Part shown: positions 15,808 to 24,742 of the stretch, piece after piece
Numbering within the stretch: position 1 is the first letter of the stretch
Layout of the letters: every line of letters starts with the position of its first letter
Source of the DNA: Clostridium sp.
GTDB lineage: Bacteria; Bacteroidota; Bacteroidia; Bacteroidales; Muribaculaceae
Assembly (NCBI GenBank): GCA_023663805.1
Contig: JAMPGR010000001.1
Coordinates: 873,522-922,844, forward strand
Direction: 5' to 3'
Length of the DNA: 49,323 nucleotides
Program-made: the position numbers and the translations under genes
Notes under the pieces: model-generated
Database searches by the model: none
What the model saw: only the letters and a program-made list of their open reading frames with translations
What the model was told of the DNA's origin: nothing

Positions 15808-16572
15808 TCAGAAATGGTATCCGAGGGTCAGCATCAGGTTGATGTTGTGGATCCTGGGATTGACCAGACCCGAGGTGTGGGAGATGTTCTTCATGCCGAT
15901 CTGGGAGCGGACACCGATCCGGTAGCGGCGCGCAACGGTCAGTCCGGTCGCGAGGTGGAGACCGATGTCGCCGCGGTAGTATTCGTTTATGAATGTCGCG
16001 CTGTTGTTGAAGAACGAGGGTTTCGTCGTGACGACGCGGTTGACGAGTTCGCCGAGGGCGTTGACCTGGGAGTTGTAAACGGTCTGTCGCTGGGAGCCTC
16101 CGAAGCCGTAGGAGTAGTATAGTCCGGCGTCGACATCCCAGCGGATTTTCGGCGCGAGATTAAATCGGAACGACATATAGACCGGGATGTTGGCGTAGTA
16201 GTATCGGTTTCGCAGGAAGATGTTGCTGACGCTCGTCGCGTTGTCGTTCGATGTCGCGATATCGGTCCGGTTGTTGTTGACGACGATGTTCAGTTCGGTT
16301 CCGAGGGCGAGATAGCCGCGGATTCCGAAGGTTGCCGTCGCGCCGACACCCCATGCCGTGCCCATCGAGGTGTTGACTTCGCGGACTTCGTTGAAGCATC
16401 CGGTGTAGTTCTGGGTCTGCGCCGACCCGCCGATCAGGAATTGCAGGCCTGTTTCGAGGAAATTTTTCGCGGGGCTTTTGTCGCAGAAGATGACTCCCCC
16501 GGCGGCCTGGGCTTTGATTGTCGCCGTCAGTGTCAGAATCAGCAGTATGAAGAGTATTCTCTGGATTTTCAT
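15808..16572 (-). CDS. outer-membrane beta-barrel protein, porin-like
   Basis: 254 aa with a signal peptide (residues 1-23, IKAQA). The mature chain alternates in the manner of an 8- to 10-strand barrel and ends LMLTLGYHF, an aromatic C-terminal residue preceded by beta pattern. It resembles the Bacteroidota OMP_b-brl_2 group (PF13568), which contains many proteins of unknown cargo. It lies between the CBM9-like gene (28 bp upstream) and the WecA-like gene (80 bp downstream), in a co-directional envelope block. No specific transport or adhesion role can be assigned. Confidence 0.75.
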   Translation of the reverse strand: MKIQRILFILLILTLTATIKAQAAGGVIFCDKSPAKNFLETGLQFLIGGSAQTQNYTGCFNEVREVNTSMGTAWGVGATATFGIRGYLALGTELNIVVNNNRTDIATSNDNATSVSNIFLRNRYYYANIPVYMSFRFNLAPKIRWDVDAGLYYSYGFGGSQRQTVYNSQVNALGELVNRVVTTKPSFFNNSATFINEYYRGDIGLHLATGLTVARRYRIGVRSQIGMKNISHTSGLVNPRIHNINLMLTLGYHF

Positions 16573-16600
16573 GTCGTCGTCGGATAAGGGAGTGTGGGGT

Positions 16601-17266
16601 TTATTCGAGGGTTATTTCGCCGAAGTATTCGGGACGATGGAAGTCGGGGGTCGGCGATTCGATCGGGCTCCATGTCAGGAAGTGGGGCACGGTTGTCATG
16701 TCGGCGCATTTGTAAAAGTTTCCGCGCATCGTGACCGGATGGTTCTCGTAGTGGATCCCGATCAGGTCGAGAGGTATGACAACGAGGAGGTTCCAGTTGA
16801 AGAGGCCCTCGACCTCCTGGAACGGACGCGAGCCGCAGGAGGGGATGCGGCGAATCCGGTCGAGTTGCTCGTCGGTGAAGAGTTCGAAATTGTTGCGGTC
16901 TGTCCGGCGCGAGGCGTAGGGGGCTCCGATACAGTTGAACTCGAAGTTGTAGTAGTGTCGGTCCGACGGATCGGGCTGGACGAAGAATTCGACGCAGGAG
17001 TCCTGATAGACATCGGAGTTATTGGCCGTATGGACCGCGCGGAGATAGTTGCATCTGACGAAGAAGTCGATGTATATCGCTGTCTTCGAGTGGGCGATCG
17101 AGAAGGTCGTCAGCGGGCGGTAGTCATATTGTCCGGGCCAGTTGAGCGTGTCGATGGTCTCGCGGCGGCCTGAGTTGTCGAGGGTGCTGACGATTTCGTC
17201 GGGGGACATCGTGTCGAGTTCTTCGATACAGGGGACGGTCATCGACCGTGGCGTCGTTTTATCCAT
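16601..17266 (-). CDS. CBM9-like carbohydrate-binding domain protein
   Basis: 221 aa with no signal peptide. It resembles the family-9-like carbohydrate-binding beta-sandwich found in many Bacteroidota: SCVEFFVQPDPSDRHYYNFEFNC, GLFNWNLLVVIPLDLIG, MRGNFYKCAD and the C-terminal PHFLTWSPIESPTPDFHRPEYFG. Such proteins are usually single-domain and their ligands are unknown. The first eight bases overlap the end of the LysE-family gene, so translation is coupled. Apparent cytoplasmic location is odd for a sugar-binding domain; intracellular glycan or metabolite binding is possible. Confidence 0.75.
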   Translation of the reverse strand: MDKTTPRSMTVPCIEELDTMSPDEIVSTLDNSGRRETIDTLNWPGQYDYRPLTTFSIAHSKTAIYIDFFVRCNYLRAVHTANNSDVYQDSCVEFFVQPDPSDRHYYNFEFNCIGAPYASRRTDRNNFELFTDEQLDRIRRIPSCGSRPFQEVEGLFNWNLLVVIPLDLIGIHYENHPVTMRGNFYKCADMTTVPHFLTWSPIESPTPDFHRPEYFGEITLE

Positions 17267-17903
17267 TGAAGTAAGCGTTAATGCCGAACCACAGGCCTGC
17301 GGCAGCCATCAGCATCAGGAGCGTCGCGACGACGCGGTTGACGATCCACATGGCGCGGAGGTTGAAGTGGGAACGGACTTTGTTGACAAAATATGTTATG
17401 ACGAACCACCATCCGAGGGCTCCGGCGGCGATCGCGAGATATCCGGTCGCGTAGTGCAGGGCCGAGGTGGCGTTGTCGAGGAAGTTGAATCGGGCGAAGA
17501 GACCGATGATAAAGAAGAGAATCAGCGGATTTGAGAAGGTAAATATAAAGCCGGTCGCGAAGTCTTTCCAGTCGTTCGACGAGGCGACATCGGGGGTTTT
17601 CAGCGTCCGCGAGGGGTTTTTCCGGAAGAGGAAGAGGGCGTAGGCGACGATAAAGAGGCTTCCGACGATCTGGAGAACCGCCTGGTTTTGTTCGATAAAA
17701 TCGTGGACGAACGAGAGGCCGAGGCCGGTCAGGAGGCTGTAGGTCAGGTCTGAGAGGGCCGCTCCGCATCCGGTCAGGAATGCGGGGCGACGCCCTTTGT
17801 TGAGCGTGCGCTGGATTACGAGCACTCCGATCGGCCCCATCGGGGCGGAGATCAGAATGCCGATGACCAGTCCGTGGAATGCAAGGCTCAGAAATTGTTC
17901 CAT
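17259..17903 (-). CDS. LysE/RhtB-family exporter
   Basis: 214 aa with six hydrophobic segments. The N-terminal LVIGILISAPMGPIGVLVIQ with its GPIG loop is the LysE-family signature, and FTFSNPLILFFIIGLF is the conserved fourth segment. The family exports amino acids or small organic compounds; the substrate here is unknown. It is the first gene of a long minus-strand block, with a Bacteroidota -7 box 26 nt upstream, and overlaps the CBM9-like gene by 8 bp. Confidence 0.88.
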   Translation of the reverse strand: MEQFLSLAFHGLVIGILISAPMGPIGVLVIQRTLNKGRRPAFLTGCGAALSDLTYSLLTGLGLSFVHDFIEQNQAVLQIVGSLFIVAYALFLFRKNPSRTLKTPDVASSNDWKDFATGFIFTFSNPLILFFIIGLFARFNFLDNATSALHYATGYLAIAAGALGWWFVITYFVNKVRSHFNLRAMWIVNRVVATLLMLMAAAGLWFGINAYFNG

Positions 17904-17928
17904 CAGCGGCTCTGTTTCATAATTCCTA

Positions 17929-17936
17929 CAAAATTA
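17929..17936 (-). promoter_or_regulatory. promoter -7 box (TAATTTTG) for the LysE-to-ktr block
   Basis: Minus-strand TAATTTTG matches TAnnTTTG and lies 26 nt before the start at 17903. At the expected -33 distance there is only a T-rich stretch. From here to 6516 all genes run the same way, with gaps of at most 80 bp except at the repeat-flanked cassette. Confidence 0.6.
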
Positions 17937-18014
17937 CAACAAATCGCCGAATCGGAAAAATCTTTTTTTTGTTTATCTTCGATGTGATCTTCGATACACT
18001 TCTATCGCGCAGGT

Positions 18015-18676
18015 TCAACTGGCAAGTGCAAAATTAGCGATTTGTTTGAAGAACTCGTCTTTTGGGGTTGAAAAACCGGTTTTTTTCTTTGGCGGAGGTT
18101 CAGTTTTCTGCCGACATTCTTAATATATTCATCTGAGAAGTCATCGAAGTTTGATTTTTTAGGTGTATATTGACGGATGAGTTTATTCACATTCTCAACT
18201 GCGCCTTTCTGTCTGCCAAGAGCAGTAACTGTCGGTGAAGTAAACGGTGACATCAGGCAGATCTTTAAATCGAAGTCCTGCCGTGATGTCGAGATGTGCA
18301 GCGAACTCGCTGCCGTTATCTGTAGTGATGGTTTTCAGATATTTGCGATAGCCAGACAATAGTCTCACAACAACTTTAGCAGGTGGTTTTGCCTGCTTGC
18401 CATGTTTGAGACGTTCGAGCAGAACGAAACCAGTCAGCCTGTCAAGCAGCACAAGAATAGCGTGTCCACACGAGTCTACGATTAGATCCATCTTCCAGTC
18501 GCCGAAGCGAGAACCATCAGCTTCCTTAGGTCGGTCATGTATGCTCGTCCGATCAGCTATATTGGTGGATTTGGTGGGTTTACGCTCGCCTTTGGACCTA
18601 CGCTTGAAGTTCGGATGCCTGCGATGCTTTTTTTGTACACGCGAACACTGTAACCGAAAACGGGTCTGTCAAAACA
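18015..18676 (-). pseudogene. IS30-family transposase remnant, 5'-truncated, three frameshifts
   Basis: Pieces of one DDE transposase can be joined by hand: CFDRPVFGYSVRVYKK, then HRRHPNFKRRSKGER ... FGDWKMDLIVD ... TTDNGSEFAAHLD, then GAVENVNKLIRQYTPKK, then PKDEFFKQIANFALAS and stop (TGA at 18015-18017). The catalytic D (GDWKMD), D (TTDNGS) and E (AVENVN) survive but in different frames. Breaks: an A run of 7 where 8 restores the frame (complement of 18628-18634), a 4-bp tandem duplication (18208-18215), and another A7 run (complement of 18080-18086). The N-terminal helix-turn-helix part is missing; a stop at 18677-18679 precedes what remains. No clear terminal inverted repeats are seen. 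Confidence 0.85.
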
Positions 18677-18899
18677 CTACGTCATTTTGACTAAGTGTAT
18701 GTAGATTAATGTAATGAGGTGGGTGATGTCTTTCTTGCAGGCCGAGCGTGCAAGGAAACAAAATAAATGCGTCAATTTTTATATCAAATGATGCTGCGGA
18801 TTTCTGTTGGCGTCGGTGTATGGGTTTGCAATACGGAACCGGCTCCTTCGCGACCGTAAAGGAGAAATGTATCGTGTAACGCGTGGGCCGCGTTAACTA
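18677..18899. other. non-coding stretch between the IS30 remnant and rodA
   Basis: No credible reading frame. It contains an imperfect inverted repeat TTCTTGCA ... TGCAAGGAA (about 18732-18756) and a perfect 7-bp one, TAACGCG / CGCGTTA (18877-18883, 18889-18895), just after the rodA stop. The latter lacks a T tract, so a terminator role is weak. Confidence 0.5.
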
Positions 18900-20369
18900 T
18901 CAGTAGGAGTGGTGGTCGCGGCGGGAGGCGTCGAGGCGGAGGAGGATGAAGAGCAGGAGGGTGAAGCCCAGTAGCGATGAGCCTCCGTAACTGAAGAAGG
19001 GCAGGGGGATTCCGATGACCGGACAGAGGCCGATAACCATCCCGACGTTAATCGCCAGATGGAATATCAGATAGGAGGCGACGCAGTAGGCGTAGACCCG
19101 GGCGAAGGCCGATGGTTGTCGCTCGGCGATTGTTATTATCCGCAGAATCATCACGACAAACAGAAGCAGGACCGCGACCGTCCCGACGAACCCCTCCTCC
19201 TCGCCGATCGTGCAGAAGATGAAATCGGTGTGCTGTTCTGGGACATATTTCAGTTTTGTCTGCGTTCCGTTCAGGAAACCTTTTCCGAAGACACCTCCAG
19301 AGCCGATCGCAATCTTCGACTGGTTGACGTTATAGCCCGCGCCGCGGAGGTTCTCTTCGATTCCGAGGGCAACTTTGACGCGCATCTGCTGATGTTCCAT
19401 CAGGGTGTTGAAGGCTGCGTTGACCGAGAATAGGAAGACAACGCCGGCGAGGACGCTGCCGACGGTCACGAACGCCGCGCGCGATTTGTTGCGGAAGGCG
19501 ATGAACAGGATGTAGATACAGGCCGAGCCGAGCACGAGCGAGAAGAAAACATGGCCGTTGACCGGAACACCGCAGAGTTCGAGGACGACGACAACGGCTG
19601 TAGCGGCCAGGAAGCCGAGAAGTACGTTCCGGGCGGCGATAATCTGGCGGCAATAGAACAGGAGCATCAGGACCGTCACGACCATAAGCATAATAAAGAC
19701 GATCGCCTCTCCCGTTGGGATTCCGAGAAACATCGTCTCGGAGAATTTGATCGCGACGACGAAAATCGTGACAGCCGCCAGGGCTCCGAGCAGAACCAGT
19801 CCGCTCATCCCCTCGCGGAACAGAACGAAGAACAGCGCCATGTAGGCCAGGGCCGAACCGGTCTCCTTCTGGGCGAGAATCAGGACGATCGGGATAAAGA
19901 TAATCGCCAGGGCCTTGTAGTAGTTCGACGGTTTGGCATTCAGCCGGAAGTTGTAGGTGCTAAACAATTTGGCCAGGGCTAGCGCCGTCGCAGTCTTGCC
20001 GAATTCGGCCGGCTGGAGGCTCATCGGGCCGAGCACGATCCATGACCGGGAGCCCTTTATGTCGGGGGCGATGAATATCGTCAGAATCAGCAAGGCAATG
20101 ACCGCGACGTAGATGACCATCGCGTAGGTCTCGTAGAAGCGGACGTCGATCAGCAGGACGATAAGGGCCGCGACAAGTGACAAACCGATCCAGCGTATCT
20201 GCTTGCCGGAGAACTCGTTTCCGTCGAAGATGCTTGCGTGGTCAAAGTCATAACTGGCGGCATATATCGATATGACGCCGAGGGTCACCATAGCCAGGTA
20301 GAGGACGACGGTGAACCAGTCGATGTCGCGGAAAAGCGACGCACCGCTATCGTTTTTTTGAGGCTCCAC
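18900..20369 (-). CDS. rodA: rod-shape peptidoglycan glycosyltransferase (SEDS family)
   Basis: 489 aa with about ten or more membrane segments. SEDS features: KGSRSWIVLGPMSLQPAEFGK, AQKETGSAL, VALGIEENLRGAGYNVNQSKIAIGSGG and IGEEEGFVG, and the C-terminal GIPLPFFSYGGSSLLG. RodA polymerises lipid II glycan strands for lateral wall growth together with PBP2, which is encoded immediately upstream and overlaps by 23 bp. An additional hydrophobic stretch in the middle (about residues 200-310) makes it longer than the E. coli protein, as in other Bacteroidales. It ends the purH-mreBCD-mrdA-rodA transcript. Confidence 0.95.
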   Translation of the reverse strand: MEPQKNDSGASLFRDIDWFTVVLYLAMVTLGVISIYAASYDFDHASIFDGNEFSGKQIRWIGLSLVAALIVLLIDVRFYETYAMVIYVAVIALLILTIFIAPDIKGSRSWIVLGPMSLQPAEFGKTATALALAKLFSTYNFRLNAKPSNYYKALAIIFIPIVLILAQKETGSALAYMALFFVLFREGMSGLVLLGALAAVTIFVVAIKFSETMFLGIPTGEAIVFIMLMVVTVLMLLFYCRQIIAARNVLLGFLAATAVVVVLELCGVPVNGHVFFSLVLGSACIYILFIAFRNKSRAAFVTVGSVLAGVVFLFSVNAAFNTLMEHQQMRVKVALGIEENLRGAGYNVNQSKIAIGSGGVFGKGFLNGTQTKLKYVPEQHTDFIFCTIGEEEGFVGTVAVLLLFVVMILRIITIAERQPSAFARVYAYCVASYLIFHLAINVGMVIGLCPVIGIPLPFFSYGGSSLLGFTLLLFILLRLDASRRDHHSY

Positions 20370-22212
20370 TATATTGAATTGTATTCGATTCGAACATTCG
20401 TGTTTCTATATATTTCCGGTCGTCGGCAATTTTCCCCTTCAGGTAGCGTTCGATTACGAGACTCCCGATCGGGACGCCGAATGTCGCGCCGAACCCGGCG
20501 TTTTCGATATAGGCGCAGACGGCGATTTTCGGTTCGTGATAGGGGGCGAAGCCGATGAAGGCCGAGTGGTCACGGCCGTGGACATTCTGGGCCGTTCCGG
20601 TTTTGCCGCAGACCTCGATGTCGGGGAGGTTCGCCAGGCGGCATGTTCCGCCGGTCACGGCCATACGCATTCCCTCGGCGATATCCTCGTAGTGGTGTGA
20701 GGCGATCGTCGGGTAGCGCCGCTCGGTGTAGAGCGGATTGATCATGGTGTCTTCGATCTCTTTGACGACATGGGGCGTGATGAACCATCCGCGGTTTGCG
20801 ATTGTCGCACATTCGTTAGCCAACTGGAGCGGGGTCGCGAGCACTTCACCCTGGCCGATTGCGACGGAGATTATCGTGTTTGCGCTCCAGTGGCCTTCGC
20901 CATATCGTTCGGAATACCATTTCGCGTTCGGGAGGAAGCCGCGCTTCTCTCCGGGGAGGTCGACGCCGAGTTTATATCCGAACCCCATCGAGACAAGATG
21001 GTCCTTCCAGATTTCGAATGCCTTCGCAGGGGTGCCGTATTTGCTTCGCTTGTCAATCATCGCGCGGAAGCCGTAGCAGAAGAAGGCGTTGCATGAGGTC
21101 TGGAGCGCCGGCTTGAGCGGCAGGGGGGATGCGTGGCCGTGGCATCCGACGCGGAGCCGTCCCGAGATATATCCGTGGGAGCAGGGGAATGGGGTCGAGA
21201 GATTGATGATCCCCTCCTGGAGCAGAATCAGTCCCTGAGTCGGCTTGAAGGTCGATCCGGGGGGATAGGTGCCCATCAGGGCGCGGTCGTAGAAGGGGTT
21301 GTGGGGATCGTTGACGAGCATCTTGTAGTTTTCGCCGCGCTGGCGTCCGACCAGCAGAGTCGGGTCGTAGGTCGGTCCGGAGACCATCGCGAGGATCTCG
21401 CCGGTCGATGGTTCGATCGCGACCAGGGCGCCACTTTTGTTGACCATCAGCGACTCGGCATACTGCTGGAGCTCGATGTCGATGCTGAGTTTAAGGTTCC
21501 GGCCCGACTGGGCCATTATGTCCTTCTCGCCGTTTTCGTAGCGTCCTTCGATTCGGCCGTATGCGTTTCGGATCAGGATCTCGACCCCCTTCTGGCCGCG
21601 GAGAACCTCTTCGTAACTTTTCTCGATACCGAGGTCGCCGGTGTAGTCGCCGGGGCTGTAGTAGGGGTCGCGGTCGATGTCGGTCTGCGACACCTCGCGT
21701 ATATTTCCGAGGACGTTCGCGGCGCAACGGTAGTTATACTGGCGCAGGATCCGTTTCTGGATAAAGAATCCGGGGAAACGGTACATCTTTTCCTGGAGTT
21801 TGCCGTAGTCCTCGGCCGTCAGGTGTGACATGAATTTCTGGGGCGTATAGGCCGAGTAGCCGGGATTCAACCGCCGGTCTCGCATGTCGGCCATTCGTTT
21901 TTCGAACTGGCGGCGTGTGATCCCCATCGTGTTGCAGAAGTCGAGGGTGTCGATATGCTGGATATCCTTCGGGATAAGCATGACGTCGTAGGCCGGCTGG
22001 TTGTATACGACGACACGCCCCTGGCGGTCGTACATCAGCCCGCGGGAAGGGTAGACGGCTTTGCGGAGAAAGGCGTTCGAATCGGCGAATTCCTTGTAGC
22101 GGTCATCGACAACCTGGAGGCTGAAGAGCCTGACGATATAGATGACGGCGATGACCAGCAGGAATCCGATGATCGCATATTTTCTTTTTTCGAGACTATA
22201 GTCTTTTCGCAT
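20347..22212 (-). CDS. mrdA: penicillin-binding protein 2 (transpeptidase)
   Basis: 621 aa class B PBP. One N-terminal membrane anchor (residues about 11-31), a PBP dimerisation/pedestal region, and a transpeptidase domain with the active-site SxxK at S320-TF-K323 (PPGSTFKP), SxN in TSCNAFF and KTG in GKTGTAQN. It cross-links stem peptides for cell elongation and activates RodA. Start overlaps the end of mreD by 17 bp, and the end overlaps rodA by 23 bp, so translation of the three is tightly coupled. Target of mecillinam-type beta-lactams in other bacteria. Confidence 0.96.
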   Translation of the reverse strand: MRKDYSLEKRKYAIIGFLLVIAVIYIVRLFSLQVVDDRYKEFADSNAFLRKAVYPSRGLMYDRQGRVVVYNQPAYDVMLIPKDIQHIDTLDFCNTMGITRRQFEKRMADMRDRRLNPGYSAYTPQKFMSHLTAEDYGKLQEKMYRFPGFFIQKRILRQYNYRCAANVLGNIREVSQTDIDRDPYYSPGDYTGDLGIEKSYEEVLRGQKGVEILIRNAYGRIEGRYENGEKDIMAQSGRNLKLSIDIELQQYAESLMVNKSGALVAIEPSTGEILAMVSGPTYDPTLLVGRQRGENYKMLVNDPHNPFYDRALMGTYPPGSTFKPTQGLILLQEGIINLSTPFPCSHGYISGRLRVGCHGHASPLPLKPALQTSCNAFFCYGFRAMIDKRSKYGTPAKAFEIWKDHLVSMGFGYKLGVDLPGEKRGFLPNAKWYSERYGEGHWSANTIISVAIGQGEVLATPLQLANECATIANRGWFITPHVVKEIEDTMINPLYTERRYPTIASHHYEDIAEGMRMAVTGGTCRLANLPDIEVCGKTGTAQNVHGRDHSAFIGFAPYHEPKIAVCAYIENAGFGATFGVPIGSLVIERYLKGKIADDRKYIETRMFESNTIQYSGASKKR

Positions 22213-22717
22213 CGAGTCGGAGAGTTAGGCTGTCGATACAGACCATCATCAGCGTTGTCAGCAGGGTGCTGCAGAGGATACAGAGGCCGAGTCGGACAAG
22301 GTCGAAGAACGTGAAGGCTTCGATTATGAAGATCACGCCGCAGTAGATCAGCGACATCGTCAGGGCATACTTCAGGTAGACCCCGAAACCGAGCGAGCGG
22401 ATGCAGGGCTGGGGGTATGTGAAGTCCTCTTCGCGCGGGAAATAGAGCCGCAGGACCGGGAGTCTGACTCCGGCGAGAATCGTCGAGGCCAGCGAGTTCA
22501 TCCCCTGGGTGTCGGAGAGGATGTCGACGGCGAGGCCCATGAAAAACGCGACGGTCAGGACCCAGTTGCGCGACATGTTGACCGGCAGGCGGAGAATGAC
22601 GTAGATGAACACGAAAGGCATCGCCACATCGAAGATGAAGATGTGGTTGAAAACGACGGCTTGCAGGAGAATCAGCACGATGCTCCAGAAGATGAAGGCG
22701 AGTGCGGTTCGTGTCAT
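22196..22717 (-). CDS. mreD: rod shape-determining protein MreD
   Basis: 173 aa, five or six hydrophobic segments, no soluble domain. Sequence is poorly conserved in the family; the assignment rests on size, topology, and position between mreC (78 bp upstream) and mrdA (17 bp overlap). The segment GLAVDILSDTQGMNSLAST resembles the conserved membrane motif of MreD. It links MreC to the elongation machinery at the inner membrane. Confidence 0.92.
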   Translation of the reverse strand: MTRTALAFIFWSIVLILLQAVVFNHIFIFDVAMPFVFIYVILRLPVNMSRNWVLTVAFFMGLAVDILSDTQGMNSLASTILAGVRLPVLRLYFPREEDFTYPQPCIRSLGFGVYLKYALTMSLIYCGVIFIIEAFTFFDLVRLGLCILCSTLLTTLMMVCIDSLTLRLDAKRL

Positions 22718-22795
22718 TGGTCTCTATGTTCGTGTCGGCAGAGGTGTTGAGGTTATATCGACTGGATTATTTTTTTTGACATTAATTTCTGCGCT

Positions 22796-23653
22796 TCAGA
22801 ATTTCGGCTCGGCGATATCGTCGTCGCTCTCGACTTCGGCCAGTTCCGGTTTCATATAGTCGCGGATGATGCGGACGGTCCGCAAGGTCGAAAAATCTGT
22901 GAACAGACGGACGCGCAGTGCGCGGAAGTTGTCGTCGCGGTTCGGCATGTCGGCGATGACGCGTCCGACGGCGACTCCGGCGGGGAAGGCCGAGGAGAAG
23001 CCGCTGGTCACGATCGTGTCGCCGACGGCGTAGACGGCGTGTCGCGGCAATTCCTCGAGGACGGCGTCGCGGCTGTCCTTGCCGTCCCAGACGAGCGAGC
23101 CGATATGCTCGCTGTTTTTTACCTTGCACGACAGTCTGAGATGGGGGTTCAGGACCGAGATGATTCGGGCCGAGTGTGGCCCGACCTTGTTGACGATGCC
23201 GACGACGCCGTTGACATCGACGACACCCATCTCAGGCTCGATTCCGTCGAGCGACCCCTTTTCGATTGTGATGTAGTTATAAGGGCGTGAGATGCTGTTG
23301 TTGATGACATGGGCGAGGGTAAAGCCGTAGCGCGACGGCAGCGAGTCGATCTTCAGTGTGTCTGTTCCGGCTGTCAGGGCAATCTGCCGGAGTTGCTGGC
23401 GCAGACCGAGCACCTCGAGTTCTAGGTCGGTGTTGCGCCGGAGCAGGTCGTCGTTGATCGAGCGGAGGTTGAAGTAGGAGGTCACGTTCGATGCCGCCGA
23501 ATAGACGGCGCTGGCGGCCGTGCTCGCCGTCGTCAGCCAGAGGTGGTGGTGGTAGGGGTTGCTCGAGAACAGAAGGACACACGAGATGACGACATAGATG
23601 ATGAACAGCATCCATGTCCCCGTCCGGACAAGAAATGTCAGCAGGTTGTGCAT
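22796..23653 (-). CDS. mreC: rod shape-determining protein MreC
   Basis: 285 aa. A short cytoplasmic N-terminus and one membrane segment (about residues 10-30) are followed by a coiled-coil region (residues about 60-90, LRSINDDLLRRNTDLELEVL) and the two-barrel periplasmic core with GVVDVNGVVGIVNKVGPHSA and VVTSGFSSAFPAGVAVGRV. MreC binds PBP2 and connects the MreB filament to wall synthesis. It starts 8 bp after the mreB stop, so it is cotranscribed. Confidence 0.95.
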   Translation of the reverse strand: MHNLLTFLVRTGTWMLFIIYVVISCVLLFSSNPYHHHLWLTTASTAASAVYSAASNVTSYFNLRSINDDLLRRNTDLELEVLGLRQQLRQIALTAGTDTLKIDSLPSRYGFTLAHVINNSISRPYNYITIEKGSLDGIEPEMGVVDVNGVVGIVNKVGPHSARIISVLNPHLRLSCKVKNSEHIGSLVWDGKDSRDAVLEELPRHAVYAVGDTIVTSGFSSAFPAGVAVGRVIADMPNRDDNFRALRVRLFTDFSTLRTVRIIRDYMKPELAEVESDDDIAEPKF

Positions 23654-23661
23654 TCAGCCCC

Positions 23662-24681
23662 TTAGCGAATCAGGAATGAGAACTTGTCGATGTTCTTCAG
23701 GGCGACACCCGTACCCTTGGCGACGGCCAGGAGGGGATCTTCGGCGATGTGGAACTGGATTCCGATCTTGTCGGTCAGGCGCTTGTCGAGGCCGCGGAGC
23801 ATCGCGCCGCCGCCGGCGAGATAGATGCCGTTCTTGACGATGTCTGCATAGAGTTCGGGAGGTGTCTGCTCGAGAGCCTGGAGCACGGCGGCCTCGATCT
23901 TCGTGATCGAGCGCTCGATGCTGTGGGAGATCTCCTGGTATGAGACGGGGACCTCCATCGGCAGCGCCGTCATCTGGTTCGGGCCGTGGACGATATAGTC
24001 CTCGGGGGGATTGTCGAGTTCGGTCAGGGCGGAGCCGACGTTGATCTTGATCAGTTCGGCCGTACGTTCGCCGACCTTGACGTTGTGGACGCGGCGCATA
24101 TGCTCCTGGATGTCGTTCGTCAGGTCGTCGCCGGCAATCTGGATGCTCTTGTTCGAGACGATGCCGCCGAGGGAGATGACAGCGATTTCAGTCGTTCCGC
24201 CGCCGATGTCGACAATCATGTGGCCTTCGGGGGCGACAACATCGAGTCCGATGCCGAGAGCGGCGGCCATCGGTTCGTAGATCATATAGACGTCGCGTCC
24301 GCCGGCGTGCTCGGATGAGTCGCGGACGGCGCGGATCTCGACTTCTGTCGAGCCGCTCGGGATGCCGATGACCATACGCATCGAGGGCTGGAACCATTTG
24401 CTTTTTGCGCTGGCTTTTTCGACGAGACCGCGGATCATCATCTCGGCGGCATTGAAGTCGGCGATGACACCCTTGCGCAGAGGTCGGATCGTGCGGATCC
24501 CTTCGTGCTCTTTGCCCTGCATCAACTGGGCTTCGCGGCCGACGGCGATCGGGCGGCCTGAGCGTACGTCGATGGCGACGATCGAGGGTTCGTCGATGAC
24601 GATTTTGTCGTTATGGATAATAATCGTGTTGGCCGTTCCGAGGTCAATCGCGATTTCTTTGGTCAAGGAAAAGAAACCCAT
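23662..24681 (-). CDS. mreB: rod shape-determining actin-like protein MreB
   Basis: 339 aa from the ATG at 24681 (MGFFSLTKEIAIDLGTANT). A longer upstream reading to 24822 overlaps the end of purH and lacks homology, so it is rejected. Actin-fold motifs: DLGTANT (phosphate 1), VDIGGGTTEIAVISL (phosphate 2) and YLAGGGAMLRGLD (adenosine). MreB filaments under the inner membrane orient elongasome movement. The gene follows purH by 61 bp and heads mreC, mreD, mrdA and rodA. Confidence 0.97.
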   Translation of the reverse strand: MGFFSLTKEIAIDLGTANTIIIHNDKIVIDEPSIVAIDVRSGRPIAVGREAQLMQGKEHEGIRTIRPLRKGVIADFNAAEMMIRGLVEKASAKSKWFQPSMRMVIGIPSGSTEVEIRAVRDSSEHAGGRDVYMIYEPMAAALGIGLDVVAPEGHMIVDIGGGTTEIAVISLGGIVSNKSIQIAGDDLTNDIQEHMRRVHNVKVGERTAELIKINVGSALTELDNPPEDYIVHGPNQMTALPMEVPVSYQEISHSIERSITKIEAAVLQALEQTPPELYADIVKNGIYLAGGGAMLRGLDKRLTDKIGIQFHIAEDPLLAVAKGTGVALKNIDKFSFLIR

Positions 24682-24742
24682 GTGTTTCGTTTTAGATAAG
24701 TTGTTTTTTGTTGAATGTAAATGTGTTTCGCTGGCGGGATAA

